Shown here: in pieces, positions 10,999-25,900 of the stretch | How positions within the stretch are numbered: the stretch's first letter is position 1 | Layout: every line of letters begins with the position of its first letter | Origin: Hymenolepis diminuta | Lineage: Eukaryota > Platyhelminthes > Cestoda > Cyclophyllidea > Hymenolepididae | Direction of reading: 5' to 3' | Assembly: GCA_900708905.1 (NCBI GenBank) | Contig: CAADRB010000020.1 | Span: 1,196,626 to 1,260,625, forward strand | DNA: 64,000 nt | Made by a program: the position numbers and the translations under genes | The notes under the pieces: model-generated | What the model was told of the DNA's origin: nothing | Database searches by the model: none | Seen by the model: the letters and a program-made list of their open reading frames with translations, nothing else

Positions 10999-13900
10999 CT
11001 AATTGGCGTTTGTACGGTTGGAGGAATTGGCTTGAGGCATAATGGGCGGCAGGGTGTCCACATAATTGGCTGGGAAAAGACCTGTGGCACCGGTAGTTGA
11101 AATTCGACCACGCCACCAATTTTCGTCCTCCTGTCCTAACACTTCAATCACATCCCCACGATGGAATGAGAGTTCTTCCGCCTCCGAGGCGTTGAAGTCA
11201 AAGCGCGCAATAACTCGTTGCACCATCTGCGATTGCTGACTTCCCCCGCCAATACCCATGGACTGTAATTAAAACAAAAAAAAAGAAAAAATATATTCCG
11301 AGAAATCTGCATCAACACACGCCTACATACAAAGATAGGTTATTTAAACAGACTAATAAAAACCACATAAATCTTAAAAATTGTTAGATGCAATTGATCG
11401 TGATACAAAAATTGTTGAAGTTGGAGTATCTAGGACTGAGATCACCACTTTAGGGAATTACCAAACAGTAGTTCCAAAAAGTGGGACACAACGAATTGTG
11501 CAGGCCAAAGTGTATTGAATAAATTACTAGGAGGATTCAAGGGAGTAGAGGAAATGAGAGGAACGAGTAGGAGCCAGTAAATGACAAACTTGTGTCTACA
11601 TGTGTGGAAATACAAAGGCAGTTTATATGAGTCACTGGGGTAAGGACGCCCGTGAGGATATGAATGCAGGTTTATTTTTATGTGAAACGTGAGTTATAGA
11701 AAAAGGAGAATCTATAATCTTGTACAGATCTGAAAGGGATATGAATAATAGAGAAAGTGATTAAAGGATAATTTTGAAAGCATTATCCTACCGGTGTCCA
11801 ATAATAAGACTTAGAACTCTCTTAAATACTATGAGAAGGCTAATCCTAGGATTACACTCTCACAGAGATATGGAATACGAACAGCTAACCCGACAGATTT
11901 CCCCGGGAAATCCCACGATCAAGCTTTAACGAAGAAGACTTCGTCTTTGAGCTACTACACAGGTTCTTACCAAAAACTTATTTCAAGTCATTAGCTATGG
12001 CAAATTAACTAAGACACTAAGGAAATTCTACCGCTGACTAGGCTGTCATGATTAAAACAGCCAACAATGTCACTTATTCCCAACTTGAAAAGCGTAGGTT
12101 CCACTTTAGAGGAATTCGAGTACTAGTTAGCATAGCGAGAGTCTATGATTAGGTTACACCCGGCAAACACACACACAATTGAATTGGAAACTGCTTAGAG
12201 GTCGAAGGTGAATTTGTTGAATAGTCCATGTAATGGAGACAACTGAAGGTCATACTTTCTGTACAAGAATCAAAAAAATATTATTGCCCCGAATGTTGAC
12301 TCATGCGTCTTATCTCCTAACTATTATTGGTCACCGATCTGACATCTACACCACTTGTTATCATAATTTGGCCTGCATAGCACATCCCAATGTAAGCCAC
12401 CAAGCCTATTGAAAGTCTCATTTTTATTCTCTGGATGCAGGCAGACGCTAGAACTAAGGCGATCACCGAAAAGTAGCCAACATATGAGGGGAAGGCCCAC
12501 TCACAAGTTGTTTTATCCAAGGTCTCAGTATCTGACACTATGATAAACTCTCGATGAGCCACGACGATTTGAGTATGATTGATTTCCCCTGTCGTCAAGG
12601 TTATCTCTGAGGTCTTTTGGATCCTTTGTACGTAAAAGCTATAATGGTAAGTTAATCCTTTGCCAAAATGAAGAATCATGATTTCCGAAACAAAGATTGG
12701 GTTGGGAATCGTGTATGAATAAGCACGAGAGAAAAGACTCCCTATCTTAACAAAATCAAGCATAGGAAATAAATTCAGATTCATTAAGGAAGTTATTAAC
12801 AAGTCCAATCAACTATCATGTTAACTCATCCAATTTCATTTGCAAGCTCAAGCATAAAATCAATTTGCTTATAGATGGAGAAGGAAAAATTAAAAATGTA
12901 CTAGTTGGCTGGTTTGTTTCCTATTAAAAAAAGTGTTCGAACGTAAAATACGGTTTGCGCGACAAAATGATAAATTATTTCGCCCTCTTCCCAAGTCTCT
13001 CTGTATTGTCACAAAATTTAATTTGGAGTATACTATTTTATACTTATTCGCACATTCGAATAACCTGATAATAATAGCAAAACGTAGAGTAACAGAGTGG
13101 AATTCATAAATGTTCAAGAAAAATATGGGAAATAAGAGGGAGATCTCACAGAATATATTCGTCTTGGAAAAAGAAAAAAAATGATAAAGTTGTAATACAG
13201 ACACCGCTCATTTTAAAAATCACTCAATGACTCAAAAAGTACAAAAGCAGACAGCCCTTCCTCCCTGAGTGTATATTATTGTGTTTGTTTCTCACAACCT
13301 GAGTTGTCCTCGCTCAATACTAACGTCTTTCCCCTTCTTGCCCGATTCCACCTCCTATTTCTTCCTCCTTACCCCAGTAGTCAATTAACATGTGGCTCTT
13401 CCTAACTTTTGGTCTTACCACTCGAGAGAGGCTGTTGTATCCTACTAGCCTTAGGAGGATACTTAGCTTCGTAAGGGAATTTTTAAACCTAATTTGGTCT
13501 GGCTCCTAAAGTAGCGGAATTAGAGCAATTTTATAGTTCTTCTAAAGCCATTCAGATACTTTCTCAAACTTATTCAGTTTAACCAAACTTATGGTTGCAT
13601 TAAACAGATACTTGAATTTCAATAGGAATTATAATAGAACACTGACAAAAATAGTCCGAGGTTGTAGAATGCATACTTTGGATAATACACTTCCTCCAGG
13701 GAGTCATTGATCAGAAGTATACTCTCTATAAGTCAAAAGGGTGTTGGAAGTAGGCTCGCTGGAGCAAAGGTTCATGTTGGAGATATGCGGATATGAAGCA
13801 AATCGCCGCTAGCTCTCATCATTTGTAACCCTTACGCTTCATAGTGCCTATTTCCATCTTTCATTTATCTTGAGGGCTTTATGTCTCTTCATTTACTTGC

Positions 13901-16900
13901 CTAACCTATATAATGGGCCTTACTAAAGCCCTATTTAGATCACGCTTTCTACAAGTCCACTATATTTTGCTCTTGACATCCTAGCAGTCAGTCTAGAGAG
14001 AATACATAAAAAAATCACGATCGATTGGTCAGCGTTTTGATCTTCCAATGTCTATCATATGAAAATACTTTAATTCCCAAGATAGGAGCCAAAACCGGGC
14101 ATTTCCGATGAGCTCGTACAATTCTGTGAACGCAATTTGTTTCTCGGGTAGCACTTGAGTTACCGATTACTGTTTTAGAAAAGTCTTTACACTGCTACGT
14201 AAATTTCTCTATCCAAACTGTATATAAACAAAAGTAATTTCTTGATAAAGTTACAAAATTGCCGCCCTTTAGGGCCTGGGCAATTGTAGCTGTAGTTCAC
14301 TCATTGCATAGCCTGAATGCGACACAACGTTCTGTATCCTTATAAATAACCATTGTTTTGGAAGTACCGGAATTCTGCCTCCCTCCCACTTAGTTTTAAA
14401 AAGTCTGAGTCCATCATAACTATAAAATTATACCAGCGATCGATAGTTATCTCAAATGTCACAGAGAAAAAAAAGGCTATAAAATAATATAGATAAAATA
14501 ACTAGAAGAATCTGCCATAAGAAAAGAATGAAGCCTTATGATCTTACAGCAAAAATTTCTTGCTGTTCTTTTTCATTTAAATTCAACCACAATGGACAAG
14601 CAAGCAAGAAAACTCTATAAGGATATCCGGACGTTTAAATATTCAATAACTTGTCAAATTATCAGCATAATACAAAAAAAAAACAGTTGCTGTTCGAGTA
14701 CAAAGATGACGATAGACCATTACAGAGGATCAGACAACCACATATCTTAGATATCGATCTGAGATTAGATTATACAAACTGAGAGAGAAGTAAGAAGGAG
14801 TTATGAACCATGCAACCATTACATTCAGACGGGAACGACCAACGTTGGTGGAAGCTATATATGAACGAGAAATCACCTTATATGAATGAAATTAAACTTT
14901 TAATCAACATAAATAAGCTGATTCTAAGGAGACTGGCAATAAGAGATCTCCGAATGAAACTACCTCATCTACTTTTAAACAAGGCCTCAAGGACACTACG
15001 TTATTCGTTGTAAGACTAAAGCTCACGCGATCGATGCTCCACAGTGCGCATCCAGTAACGTGGATGCACTGGTTAACTTCGGCGAAATGAGGAATATCAA
15101 AGAGCGAATTTCGCATACAAGAAGTTTTGGGTTACCTTCTCATTAAACAACTCAATTGTTAACAACCCTATTAATGTGCTCTGAAAACAGAAGACTACTG
15201 TTTACTACCCAATCCATAAAATTCACATTAAGAGCCTGCTTTCTTTTCAGCTTCAATCAGAAGTTAACAGAGCATTTAGGACTGGTATCTTATTTTAGAT
15301 TGCGAAATCTGGTAATAAAAGACTACAATGAGCAACTGAGATAGCATGAAAGAAGTTCAGTGAAAAAATAACGTACCCTGGAAGGTTGTCTATCAACTAA
15401 GAGGAGAAAACTGTCACGGGAGATACTTGTGCGTCTGTGATACTCAATTAACTGATTGATAGAGTCGAATTTGCGCAGCCATACAAAGTACTTGCCCATC
15501 TCGTCCTGAAGTACTTTGAAATGTTGAACTTTCTGACCATCCCTAGGGGAAAAAAAAGGAAAATATATAAATATGAACACGAAAATGTGCAATACAGCAC
15601 AACTTAGCTAATCCGCGGATATGCAGTTCTCTGAATCTACAGCCGACTCATTGAAGCTAGCAAGTGCATGACATTTCCAGACAGCGTTCAAGATTTGACA
15701 AACAATCATTTTAACCAAGATTTCAGGACGTTCTCAACCTTCCAAGCCATTCACATAATTTCCCATTTTATTTACATAGACCTCAAATTCATAGCTATAC
15801 TCTTTATCTAAGATCTGCGATATTCAGACTCCCGGAGTCAAAGCGATTTGAGTATGGTTGGCATTCCTTTGTCGTCAAATTTATCACAAATTGTTTATCC
15901 AAACACTGGGATTCATACTAATACTAAGAAGTGACCTAGTCAAGACGTGTCATCTCTATCATCTCTTTTCATATCTACCGGGCCAAGACGGTTAAATGCA
16001 GTAGGCGATAGAGGATAATCTCAGGGAGATTCGCTATTGGTCACCACGTAAACAATAATATCTAATTGACGGACATGCTCCAATGATTGCCAGATTGACT
16101 GGCAATTTCAGTCAGACAGTAAATAAACTAGGGCACAGTTCCAATTCTGTAGCGTTTTAGTTTCTTTTTTTTGGAGACTTGGGACTCGTGGTTTCGTAGA
16201 CCATGGATTAACAACTCAGCTAGAGGGCTACCTAGCTCTACAACAATGCCGAAAACGGACTTATTATACAAAAAATTAACCAAATACTTCTCAATCTATG
16301 TAAAAAAATAGTAAAACAAACAGAAACATAACTAAGTGGTTTATAATAACGCCGAATTTGGCAGCTGGTTAGGTAGTACGCTGCCAGCGAAATAATCATC
16401 ATTGGGCTCCCGGTATTGGAAAGTGGGAGCCAATACGTGAGTCATGCTTAAGGGGAAAGGAGGAGGAAGGACAATGCGACGCTATTCACACCCGCCTGAC
16501 CAACTAGCCAAACTTCCAAATATCTACTACCCCTCACTTCAGCGAAGAGTTTACTATTTCTGCCTTATTCCATTGAAAAAAGAGCTAAATCAAATTACAT
16601 TCTGTGAATAAATAAATTATAAAGCAAAACCTCTATAAAATGAAAGAGAAAACAGATAGTTTACAAGAGGATGAATACTTTTAAGATGGATCAATTTAGC
16701 CTCTGCTTTGAGAGAAGTGAGTAAATTAAGATAGAAGGCACTAAATCTACCCAAAAGTCTCATCAGATGGGTTCCAAAATTCTACGCCTACTCTCTATAG
16801 TGTGGAAAACACTTAATCTCAGTGGAATTGAGACTTTTCTAACTACTAACTCATTAGTTAGCAATGAACAATTTATTGACTAAGATATTAAGTGAACATC

Positions 16901-19900
16901 AAATCAGTAAATTGATTGGCAACGCAGAAACCAAAAAGGTGTCAAAATTGAGATAGCTGAAGAGGTGGTTAGTAGATGTTATATGGTCCTCTCATTATTG
17001 ATTTTTATGACGAAGAAACCTTGAATTCTCGTTCGACAAAACCTGTGAAAAATTGTTACCATCAATCAACTCATAAACATTATCCACCCTTTGGACAAAT
17101 ATCTCCCCGAAAAGTAAACTCTAATTGACCTTAACTATCTCAAGTTAAGGTCTTACTCTCCTATAGTGATATTGACAGCTATATATCGCTGTCCAGCTCT
17201 CATCGTTTATAAGAATAATAAGGGATCATTTTCTGATCAAAAGAGCTAAATAGGGTATTTAAGGAACGAACCTTAGATGATCAATGCTCACTGTCATTTC
17301 TTAATCAAATATTTTCCAACGCAAAACTCAACTCAGCCACAATAGACTATTGGAAGTCGCCAAGGCCCGAGGACAAAAAAAATTTCCAAATTAATCAACC
17401 AACCAACTAACCACTCTAAAAGATAGGATAAGTATTTTGATGTGAACTATAGTAGATATCGCACCTGAAAGGCGCTGATGTTAAAGACTGTGCATTCATT
17501 ATTCAAATAATATTTTTGATACTAGTTTAATACTACTATTGGTACTATCTAATACCAGGAAATAACCACACTTAGCCTTTTATTTAACTGATGCAATCAC
17601 TACTACAAACGAATACCTAAGACAGCTTTTGCACACTCTTAGTCACAAAGGGTACTAAAGTGGACAAAAAACATATGAGGTTATATTTGGCCAGGAAGAG
17701 AAAACAAAGGAGGCAGTATGGGACATTTTTCCACATAAGGTGCTTTCTCGGCGACGTGTGTATTAGTCAGAAAGCAATTACCGTCATATGGCCGGTCGAG
17801 AGGTATGGGGGGAGACAAGACAAGCACGTGCTTTGACTAGGCGTTGACTAACAAAGTTTGTGACTAATGTCAACCACACAGCATTCAACAATTGCCAGTA
17901 TTTTTGTCTCAACCAAATATCCCGCCATACATCCAAATTTAGATAACATTATAGGAAAAAAAACTTCCCAAGCCCCACTCGATTAGGGTTAAGACGCCCA
18001 TTTGCATTCTATTATCAGAATTAAACTGCGGTTGATCATTCGCATCACTAGACATACACTAATAGGTACCGACAATGTACATATTGAGCACTGTACCATC
18101 GACACAGGCTGGTAGAAAACTTACGAAGCCTATTAGGAGGCATTAACAACACTTGAATCGGGTAGAGCAAAGAAATGCTGTGATCACGCTTATGAGGAAC
18201 TCATATTCAATCGCTTCCCCGTCTTTTTAAAGTTATTGTTACTTACAAGGATTTCCAGACTTGTATGCGCGCTTTTTGCACATAACAGTTAGAATTAACT
18301 GAGCTTTGACTTCACTTCAGGAACTATTAAGTGGAACACAAATTTAAGTGGAAAAGAGGTGATAAATGGTTGGAAAAATTACATGGAAGTATCTTCATTA
18401 GGTTAATGATAAACTGAACTATTTATAGAAAAATTCACTACGTAACACCCAAATTCATAAAAAACTGACTTATTAAAACGAGTGACAGATTTCGCTATTT
18501 AAGAAGGCTCACCTCCTTTTGAATCTTAAAATTTCAACCAAAATCTACTAATTAAAGTTTGTAAGGCAATGATTGATGCCAGTCGGAGCAAATTAAGAGA
18601 AAGAAGTTACTTTTCAACTATCGAAATTTCCTACATGTTTGGCAGCCCGTGAAAGAATATCGCAATATCAATAACCTATACCACCATCCTCTTTTTTGAT
18701 TCTGCGGTATTCAGACTTCCGTTGTCTGACCCTTTGAGACACGGCATCTTGAATATAACTGACTTCCCCTGCCGTCAAGTATACCCGATTTGCCCATCTA
18801 ATTACAGTTCAAATTGTATACTTAAGATGTGATCTATTTAAGACATGTTATCTCTGGGGTCTTGCACGTAGTCCCTCATATGTTACAACTTCCCTGAGAT
18901 GTTTATTGCAAAGACAAACAGTAAAAACTATTACCTTTAACAACTGAAAAGAGAAGAATAAACCCGTAGTTAATTTGTCAAACTAGTGACCCCAAAAATA
19001 ACACTATGTAAAACGAACCGAAAGGGAGGGATGGGGGGCAGAAACAAGGAAGTACGCAACTGTGTCACCAACCTTATGACCTCAAAACTTTACGAATGTG
19101 ATGATGCGCAAATCGAAAGAGCGAGACACCTTAGAAATAAGCACCATCTACGAAATATATGCTTAAGTGTTTATGAGTGAAAAATCGCACGGATCGTCGA
19201 CAATTCCCTAGACACTACTTTCTAAAGGATCAAAAACTTAATTCAAATAGTTTATAATCTAAGCACTCTCGTTTCATAGCGCCCGCTTACATTAAGCAGT
19301 ATAACCAACTGCTGTATCAAGAATGATAGAGAGGCGAGGGTAGAGAACGCATTTTCCCCCACAGATTTGGGAAAATTCTTCTCTTTTTATCATGCACATT
19401 AAAATGAGCAATATTTAAAGATAGGTAAAACTACAGGCACCGTTGGGAAGTTCGGGTTTGTTAGGCCTATCTAATTAGGCGAAAAGGGGAAGGTGTGGTA
19501 GCGAAAAAAGATAATTGCCAGATTATGAATTCAGGTGGCCTTAAAAAGTGCACGAGCCACATGGGTCGAGGCAGATATATCTTAACACTCCTTAACTATT
19601 TCTTTAAAACTTTAAGATTTCAATATTATTCGCACTCTGTAAGATTTTTTACTATTTGACAATTGCTAATGACAGCTATTTAAGAGTTTGCTTATTAGAG
19701 GTATTAAAGTAACTATCCAACAAAGTATAAGGAAGAATCTTTAATGAATCAGCGTAACTGACAGTACTCAGTTTTCCTAATCTACAACGGCTTCATAAAT
19801 ACTGACGAGTGCATGAAAAGCACAGATTGGGTTCAGTTATACTGCCTATCTTCACAAATCATATTGCTGGCATCTCTATGAACATTGGCTCAAGTGCTAT

Positions 19901-22900
19901 CAACAATTCATACTCCAGCTGTATCAAGTTACTCAAACCTCATTCTTTGTAAACTGGGATGAAGTAATGGGATTTAAAAATAGCACTAACTTTGATACCT
20001 TGGCGTCGCTCTCAGCATCTTTTTAATCTCCTCCCTTTTATTAATTATTTGACCTTCTGTTAACCAACTTCAGCCGTTTGTAATTTTTTGTAATACTGTG
20101 GGTAATAATATAAAGAGAAGAAACACAGAAATAGAAGAGATAGGAGTGCTTATTCATGTTGCCACCATTTATCATCATGAAATTTCGTTTTATTCTGAAA
20201 ATCAAGAGACTAAACTGGTTGCTAGATCTAAAGCGACCTATGAAATAATGGTAAATTCATTAGATACAACAAAAATGATTTGAGTTAAACCCAGCTTTAG
20301 GGACTATTGAATCCGATGGCCGTAAACTGTGGCACCACGAAAGGATCAAACAATTTTTAAAGTATACTGGCTGAATTAGGCTTCAAAATCAGGCTACCAA
20401 CTTGAATAACAGTAATGCCCAAAAGTGGGGTCGCATGATCGCAAACGTATGCATTGCAATAATGAATTTCTAACTACACATAAATAATCATAAATCATTC
20501 TTCCATTCAACACTGCATTATAAGTCGAGACAAGGAAGAATACGATTGTAGGGTATACGTCCGAAGGCTACTTTAAATGTTAACGTCAGTCTTGAAGGTA
20601 AAGTTGTACGATCTGATAGGAGGCAAAATAGAACACTGTGTTCTGAGCAGAAATCATACAAATATGAGAATACAAATCAAATAGTATAGTACGTCTGTTT
20701 ATTTACAAATAAAGTATACATTATACAAGTGACTGAGTAGCTATAGCTGAGAGAAAATAGTTTGAGTGGGGAGATTCAGTTCGTGGAATTGGAGAACATG
20801 TTTCTCTCTTCTAAGCTCGGAAGGACATACGCTACTGCTATTTCAAAGGATCTTTTGAAGAGACTCACATTGAACCTGATGTCAGTCTCAACAAATCAAA
20901 TAAACGCTTTCATTACCGTTCTTCCCTGCTCGTAACCAGGAGTAAAATCGTCTCACTGTTATATTACCGGCTAACCAGACCGTCAACTGATTCCTATATC
21001 CGGGCTATATAAAGTTGTACTTTCTTAATGGAGAATTTACAGAAATCGTCTTTTGAGCTACACATCCTCTACCTTCTACCTAGTAAGATTGAGCAATCGT
21101 AGTTGTAGTACACCCCTGAGGACATCCTAGATTATAATTGTGGTGACAGCTTTACAGTACTATCCAAACTAAAAGTTCCTGCATTTACTGTAATATAGCT
21201 AACGTAATCTCAAGATATACCATAGTATTATGAACTATCATCAACATTTCCCATGCATCATAGTAGGGGTAACAGAGATTCTCAATATCTTCTTTTAGGG
21301 CAACGCTCAAAGAAGAGCAAGGGAAAATGAACATTGTTTTCTTAAACAAATGAACAAAACAATAACAAAATACCTCTATTCCCGTCACAATTACTCTCCT
21401 TACCGTTTAAAGCACAAATTCTGAAGTAACACAAAGCACATCTTGATACATTATCAGGATGGGTTAACGCCATACCACACTATTTACTACGCAAACTTAC
21501 GGTAGAAAAGACAAGGCCTATAGGAATGATGCTTTTATTGCAAATCAAAAAGATTGGCAACAGTATTTTTTGAAGCTAGCTATACCTAGTTGGACTCTAT
21601 TAACCGCCATCAAACCTGCGAAAAAATTCTTCAATGAGTAGAGGGGCAAAATATATGACAATTATGGAAAAATGGTTGAATTTAACCCTTAATTGTTTTA
21701 TAGCTAGAATCCTGTGAAATCAAATTCAGCAAGATGGATCACCTAGGGATAAGAAATCGCCGAGAGAGGACACTGTCAATGTGAACATTTCTTCCAAGCC
21801 AGTGCTGATAAGAACCAAACGATACATACAATTAACCACCCACTCTCTATAGACAAGGCTATTTAAAAAGGCTATTCCCAAAAAGTTCAATCGTTTAAAT
21901 AGTCAAAAACGTCCCACATTATCAACACACTATCAGGTTTGGAAACTGGTTTTTCTACTGAATAAGTGATGATGGATCGGGACAGAAATACATGTTTAGA
22001 CCGATGTAAAGATCGTAAAAATTCGTCATGTAAAACCTAAGGTTTAATAAAGGAGTTCTGAGTCTATAATGAATGGTATAGAAAACTGCAAATAAATGTT
22101 TAAGAACAATTTCAATTCAAGGCAAGGCGTCTTATCTAAGTTCTCTCATTTTACTTTTTTATAAAAAAATGAATTAATAAATATTTGACGTTTGAAAAAG
22201 AATTACCTATAAATTAGATTGTGTATGCGCTTAAAATAACTTAATCGCGTAGAATACAACAAAACCAGAGAATGTAGATATACTGAATACAGATAATTTA
22301 CACCAACCACAGACCTTAACTTCTACCTAAAAAATCTTTCCCTATCTATAAAGATGGGAGAGATACCAGACCCAAACTTATAAACTCATACGGCTGGAGA
22401 TGTATGTTTTCTACCGTTGAAATGGTTTGTAAAATAGGAATGCAAAAAATTGATACTGCAAAGGGCAGTGCCCAGCAGTAGAAGTAGACAACCTCAATTA
22501 TGCAAGGCCAAGAATGTCCTAAGGAAAAATGGGCGCCGGTCGCCACATTAAATAAATCTCAATATCTATTCTAGACGTGTACTACTGAAAATTATCCATG
22601 CCCCAACCAATATAGTTAATTAACATAAAATATTTCACTAAAATTCCTTTCGTTTTCGTGAGTTTACATGGCTTCTTGTATTGCATATATGAACTTCTCT
22701 AGATAAGTGATTTATCTATCCTCTTTCTCTGTACAGCCTTCCAGATAAAACCCTACTATAGCCTTGCACATAATGGTAGAACAAGTAAGCAAGGAAATAA
22801 AAAAGAAGGCAACTTACTTGACAGAGAGGCTGAAACCAGGTCCATTAGATTCTGATCTGCGAACAACAAAAGCCCCATCGGGTTGAACAGGGAGTCCAGT

Positions 22901-25900
22901 ATGTGGATCGGTCTCCAGTAGGCATTCCTCAGCGGTATTTCGACGACAGGCCTGCATGTACCAGGGATTTGGGCGGAATGAGATATAGTTGCAAGGTACC
23001 AGACCCTTGCGTCCATCCTGCTCTGCCAGATACCAATTTGGGTCGTCCTCTACACTCAAAATCTGTCAAAACAAAAATAATTTGAAAGTCTGCCCGTAGT
23101 ACGCACATGATGATTCATAGGTCTACCTAATCTATAAGTGTCACACAGTGACTTAGAAAGAGCACAAAACCAGACAACTCCTCCCAGTGTATTGTAAGCC
23201 ATAATGGACGATGGAGGTATGTAATCAACCTAACGAACCAAAAGGAAACACACCGGCACGTAGAAATCAAGGGTGGGGAATGTCAATCGATGGAAAGTTG
23301 GACAGGGGAGATCAACGTGGTCATTGGTTAAAACAGGACACATAATCAGCTTCATACTGGCCGCTCGAATGGAGAATTGTGGTCCTGCTGGAAAAAAGGT
23401 CGCTTCCTCCTATCCTTTCTAGTTCTTATACTTATTTCCTACTTCAACCTTTCATACATCTTATAGACTTTATGGCCCTTCGCATATGTTTTCAATACTT
23501 TTCTAAACACAACGCCTTTGAGTGGACCCTATTTCATCCTCTACTCATAATTTTGCGTACACACATGCTGGTTAAATATTTCAAATCAGTTCCCCTATTT
23601 CCAATTTTCTCTCCTTACTGCTCTCTCATTCCTCTACGATCATCCAAAACACCAATGTTCCAACTCAATTCCTGGTCTTCCACTTTTGGGAAGAGCTGTT
23701 GTATGTTGCTAGTCAATAAGACCATTCGATTTGTAAGGGAATATTCCTTGGTCTAAACGGGTCAGACTCAAAGTAGCTGTACTGTCGGGACTAGTGTTAC
23801 TTTAATCAACTAATTTTGAGTGATAATTATGTGAAGAAGAGTTGTAACGTTGTCAACTGTGGAGAAAGGAGAATAAGAAATTTAATCGTATCTATTTCGT
23901 TCTCTCTGTGGTGCAAAATTTATGACAAGACAACTGTATTATAAATCAACCATTGTCCACTGAGGTTCATAGATTATCGGAGAGAAAACGATTCCCTATA
24001 GACTAGAAATAAGAAAGGGAATGACATAAATCATACAAACTACAAAGAAGCTATTCTCTCTACTTAATCTACGGGTTGAGTGGAAAGTAAATTTTAATTT
24101 AGAAATCAAAACCACCAATCATTTTATAACAATGACACATAAGAATAACTCACAAATTATGAGGTTTTATTTGAAATCGGAATTGTGCAATAGCACTCGC
24201 TTGCTGTCCTAAAGCACTTACTATAGCCCCTAAGAGAAAATTTAAATGGTGGGAAAGTGCATAAACCTGATTGAATTCACACTGTGCACGCTGATAGTGC
24301 AGTAGCTAATCTGTTCATCTTAGACGGATCTATCCCCATCAGTGCACAGCCAGTGATGTGGATGATCAATCGCACTATGGTTAATTGTGGTCAACATAGA
24401 AGTTAGTAGAGTGTGAGTTTTTAATATAAGAGCAGCTCCAGAATATCAAATTCAGATGTTTTTAACACTTACCTTGATAGACTCGGAAAATCTGATCCAC
24501 ATTAAGCTCTGTGAAGCTACGACATCCAGTAGTTTAGACTTGTGCGGTTATGGATGTATAAATGCGAAAGGTATCACAAGAAAACTGAATCTCACCAAGC
24601 GGCCCTCAACCGAACTTATTGACCTCAAACATATCAAGCCAAGAGCGTCTAAAGGACAAAACTCCTGCCCCAGATAAATCCTCAAATATCACTGTCCAAT
24701 GTCTGCAGTTTATCTAATATTGAGAGCTAAAACTGTCAGTCTAAATCGTTTCTTTGGTCGTTTCTTGATCAAATGGGCTTAATAATAGACAAATGACACA
24801 ATGGAAGAGAGACAAATTAGTAAGCATAGTCTAATAGAATCCAAAACCACTAACGTTAACATTTTCCGGAATTACGGTTAAGAGATTACACGATATTTAA
24901 GGCATTCTTTCCTTTCTAATGACATGTGCACGAAAGTGGTGCCATTTTTAGATTCGAATTTAATTATATTACAAATAATTCCCTTGTAGGTATGAAGATG
25001 AAATAAGTAACACCGATATTAAAACTTTTGCAGTTAGAGACGTATCAAATAATTGCAGCTAGTCTTAAAAATACGTGATTACAAAAAACATTCCAGAGCA
25101 AGCCTTCGTGCTTGAAAAAAAAACAAACCCATTCAAACCTAACCTTTAATCGGATTTATCGTTCTCATATAACCCAAATCAAGAGTGCCTAAAGGACTGA
25201 AGCGTATTCATTTGAAAGACTTAAATTAATAAATAATTTCAATTTAAATGTTCAAAAGTTGTACTTGACTGACCATTTATAGGGTGTCTGAGTTCATATT
25301 ATTAAGACAACTTGGCAACTACTGGAACTGCCGCCATTCGAAAAGATCCTATCACAACTATCAAGGTTTATCAACTATTAAGATTTAACACGTCTCCCTG
25401 TCCAAATCATACCATTCAAAATGATCATTACCACTTAATTAGATTTAATAATCAGTAAATAGTCCAATGAATGGAAAGGAAGCATTTCAACCCAAATCTA
25501 GCGTAAATACACACGCATTCACATATTCGTGATAAGCAAATACACACACTGTGACGAGAAATCGAAGCATAAATACACACTAGTGTCGCATTGTCGTTGT
25601 GCGAATACTAGAACACAAATGGGCGCATGCACACTGAATGTATGCAGGAAAGGCAAGTAAATACTGTGCAATTACGCGCATAAATATGAAATGTCAGATC
25701 GGGTGGTGGTGGTAATGCCATCCTGTCCAAGTAGAGGGAAAGAAAATGAGGAAAGGGACAATGAGGTTTAAATTTAATGAGAGAAAAGGTACAGATGGAA
25801 AGGTAAAGGGGAGCGAAAACATAGACGTCCGAATAACCAGTCAATTCAAATTTGATTTATACCGACTAAAAACTTTAATAGCAGTAGAGGTCCCAGTTTA

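Larger units (their letters stand above)
11263..15376. other. GRB2-like intron 3 (4.1 kb), repeat-bearing
   Basis: This is the intron between the SH2-end exon and the last exon. It holds a family D repeat (about 11405-11720), a family C repeat (12490-12690) lying inside a 163-codon ORF, a family B' core (13410-13530), a family B copy (13770-13975) and a SINE-like fragment (about 15015-15090). No exon that would extend GRB2 was seen. Confidence 0.7.
15543..22817. other. GRB2-like intron 2 (7.3 kb)
   Basis: A long intron inside the SH2 coding region. It contains two family C repeats (15810-15960 and 18695-18910). No coding exon or RNA gene was recognised; ORFs here are at most 67 codons and lack motifs. 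The remainder is AT-rich with no structure I can assign. Confidence 0.65.

Noticed and set aside
23379..23756. 125-codon plus-strand ORF in GRB2 intron 1
   Set aside because: It lies across family B and B' repeats, is made of pyrimidine-rich codons (Leu, Phe, Ser, Pro), and the equivalent repeat copies elsewhere are not open.
25500..25660. CA/TG-rich stretch that resembles a spaced repeat array
   Set aside because: Units such as AAATACACAC recur, but without constant unit length or spacing; it is low-complexity sequence, and CRISPR is not expected in an animal genome.
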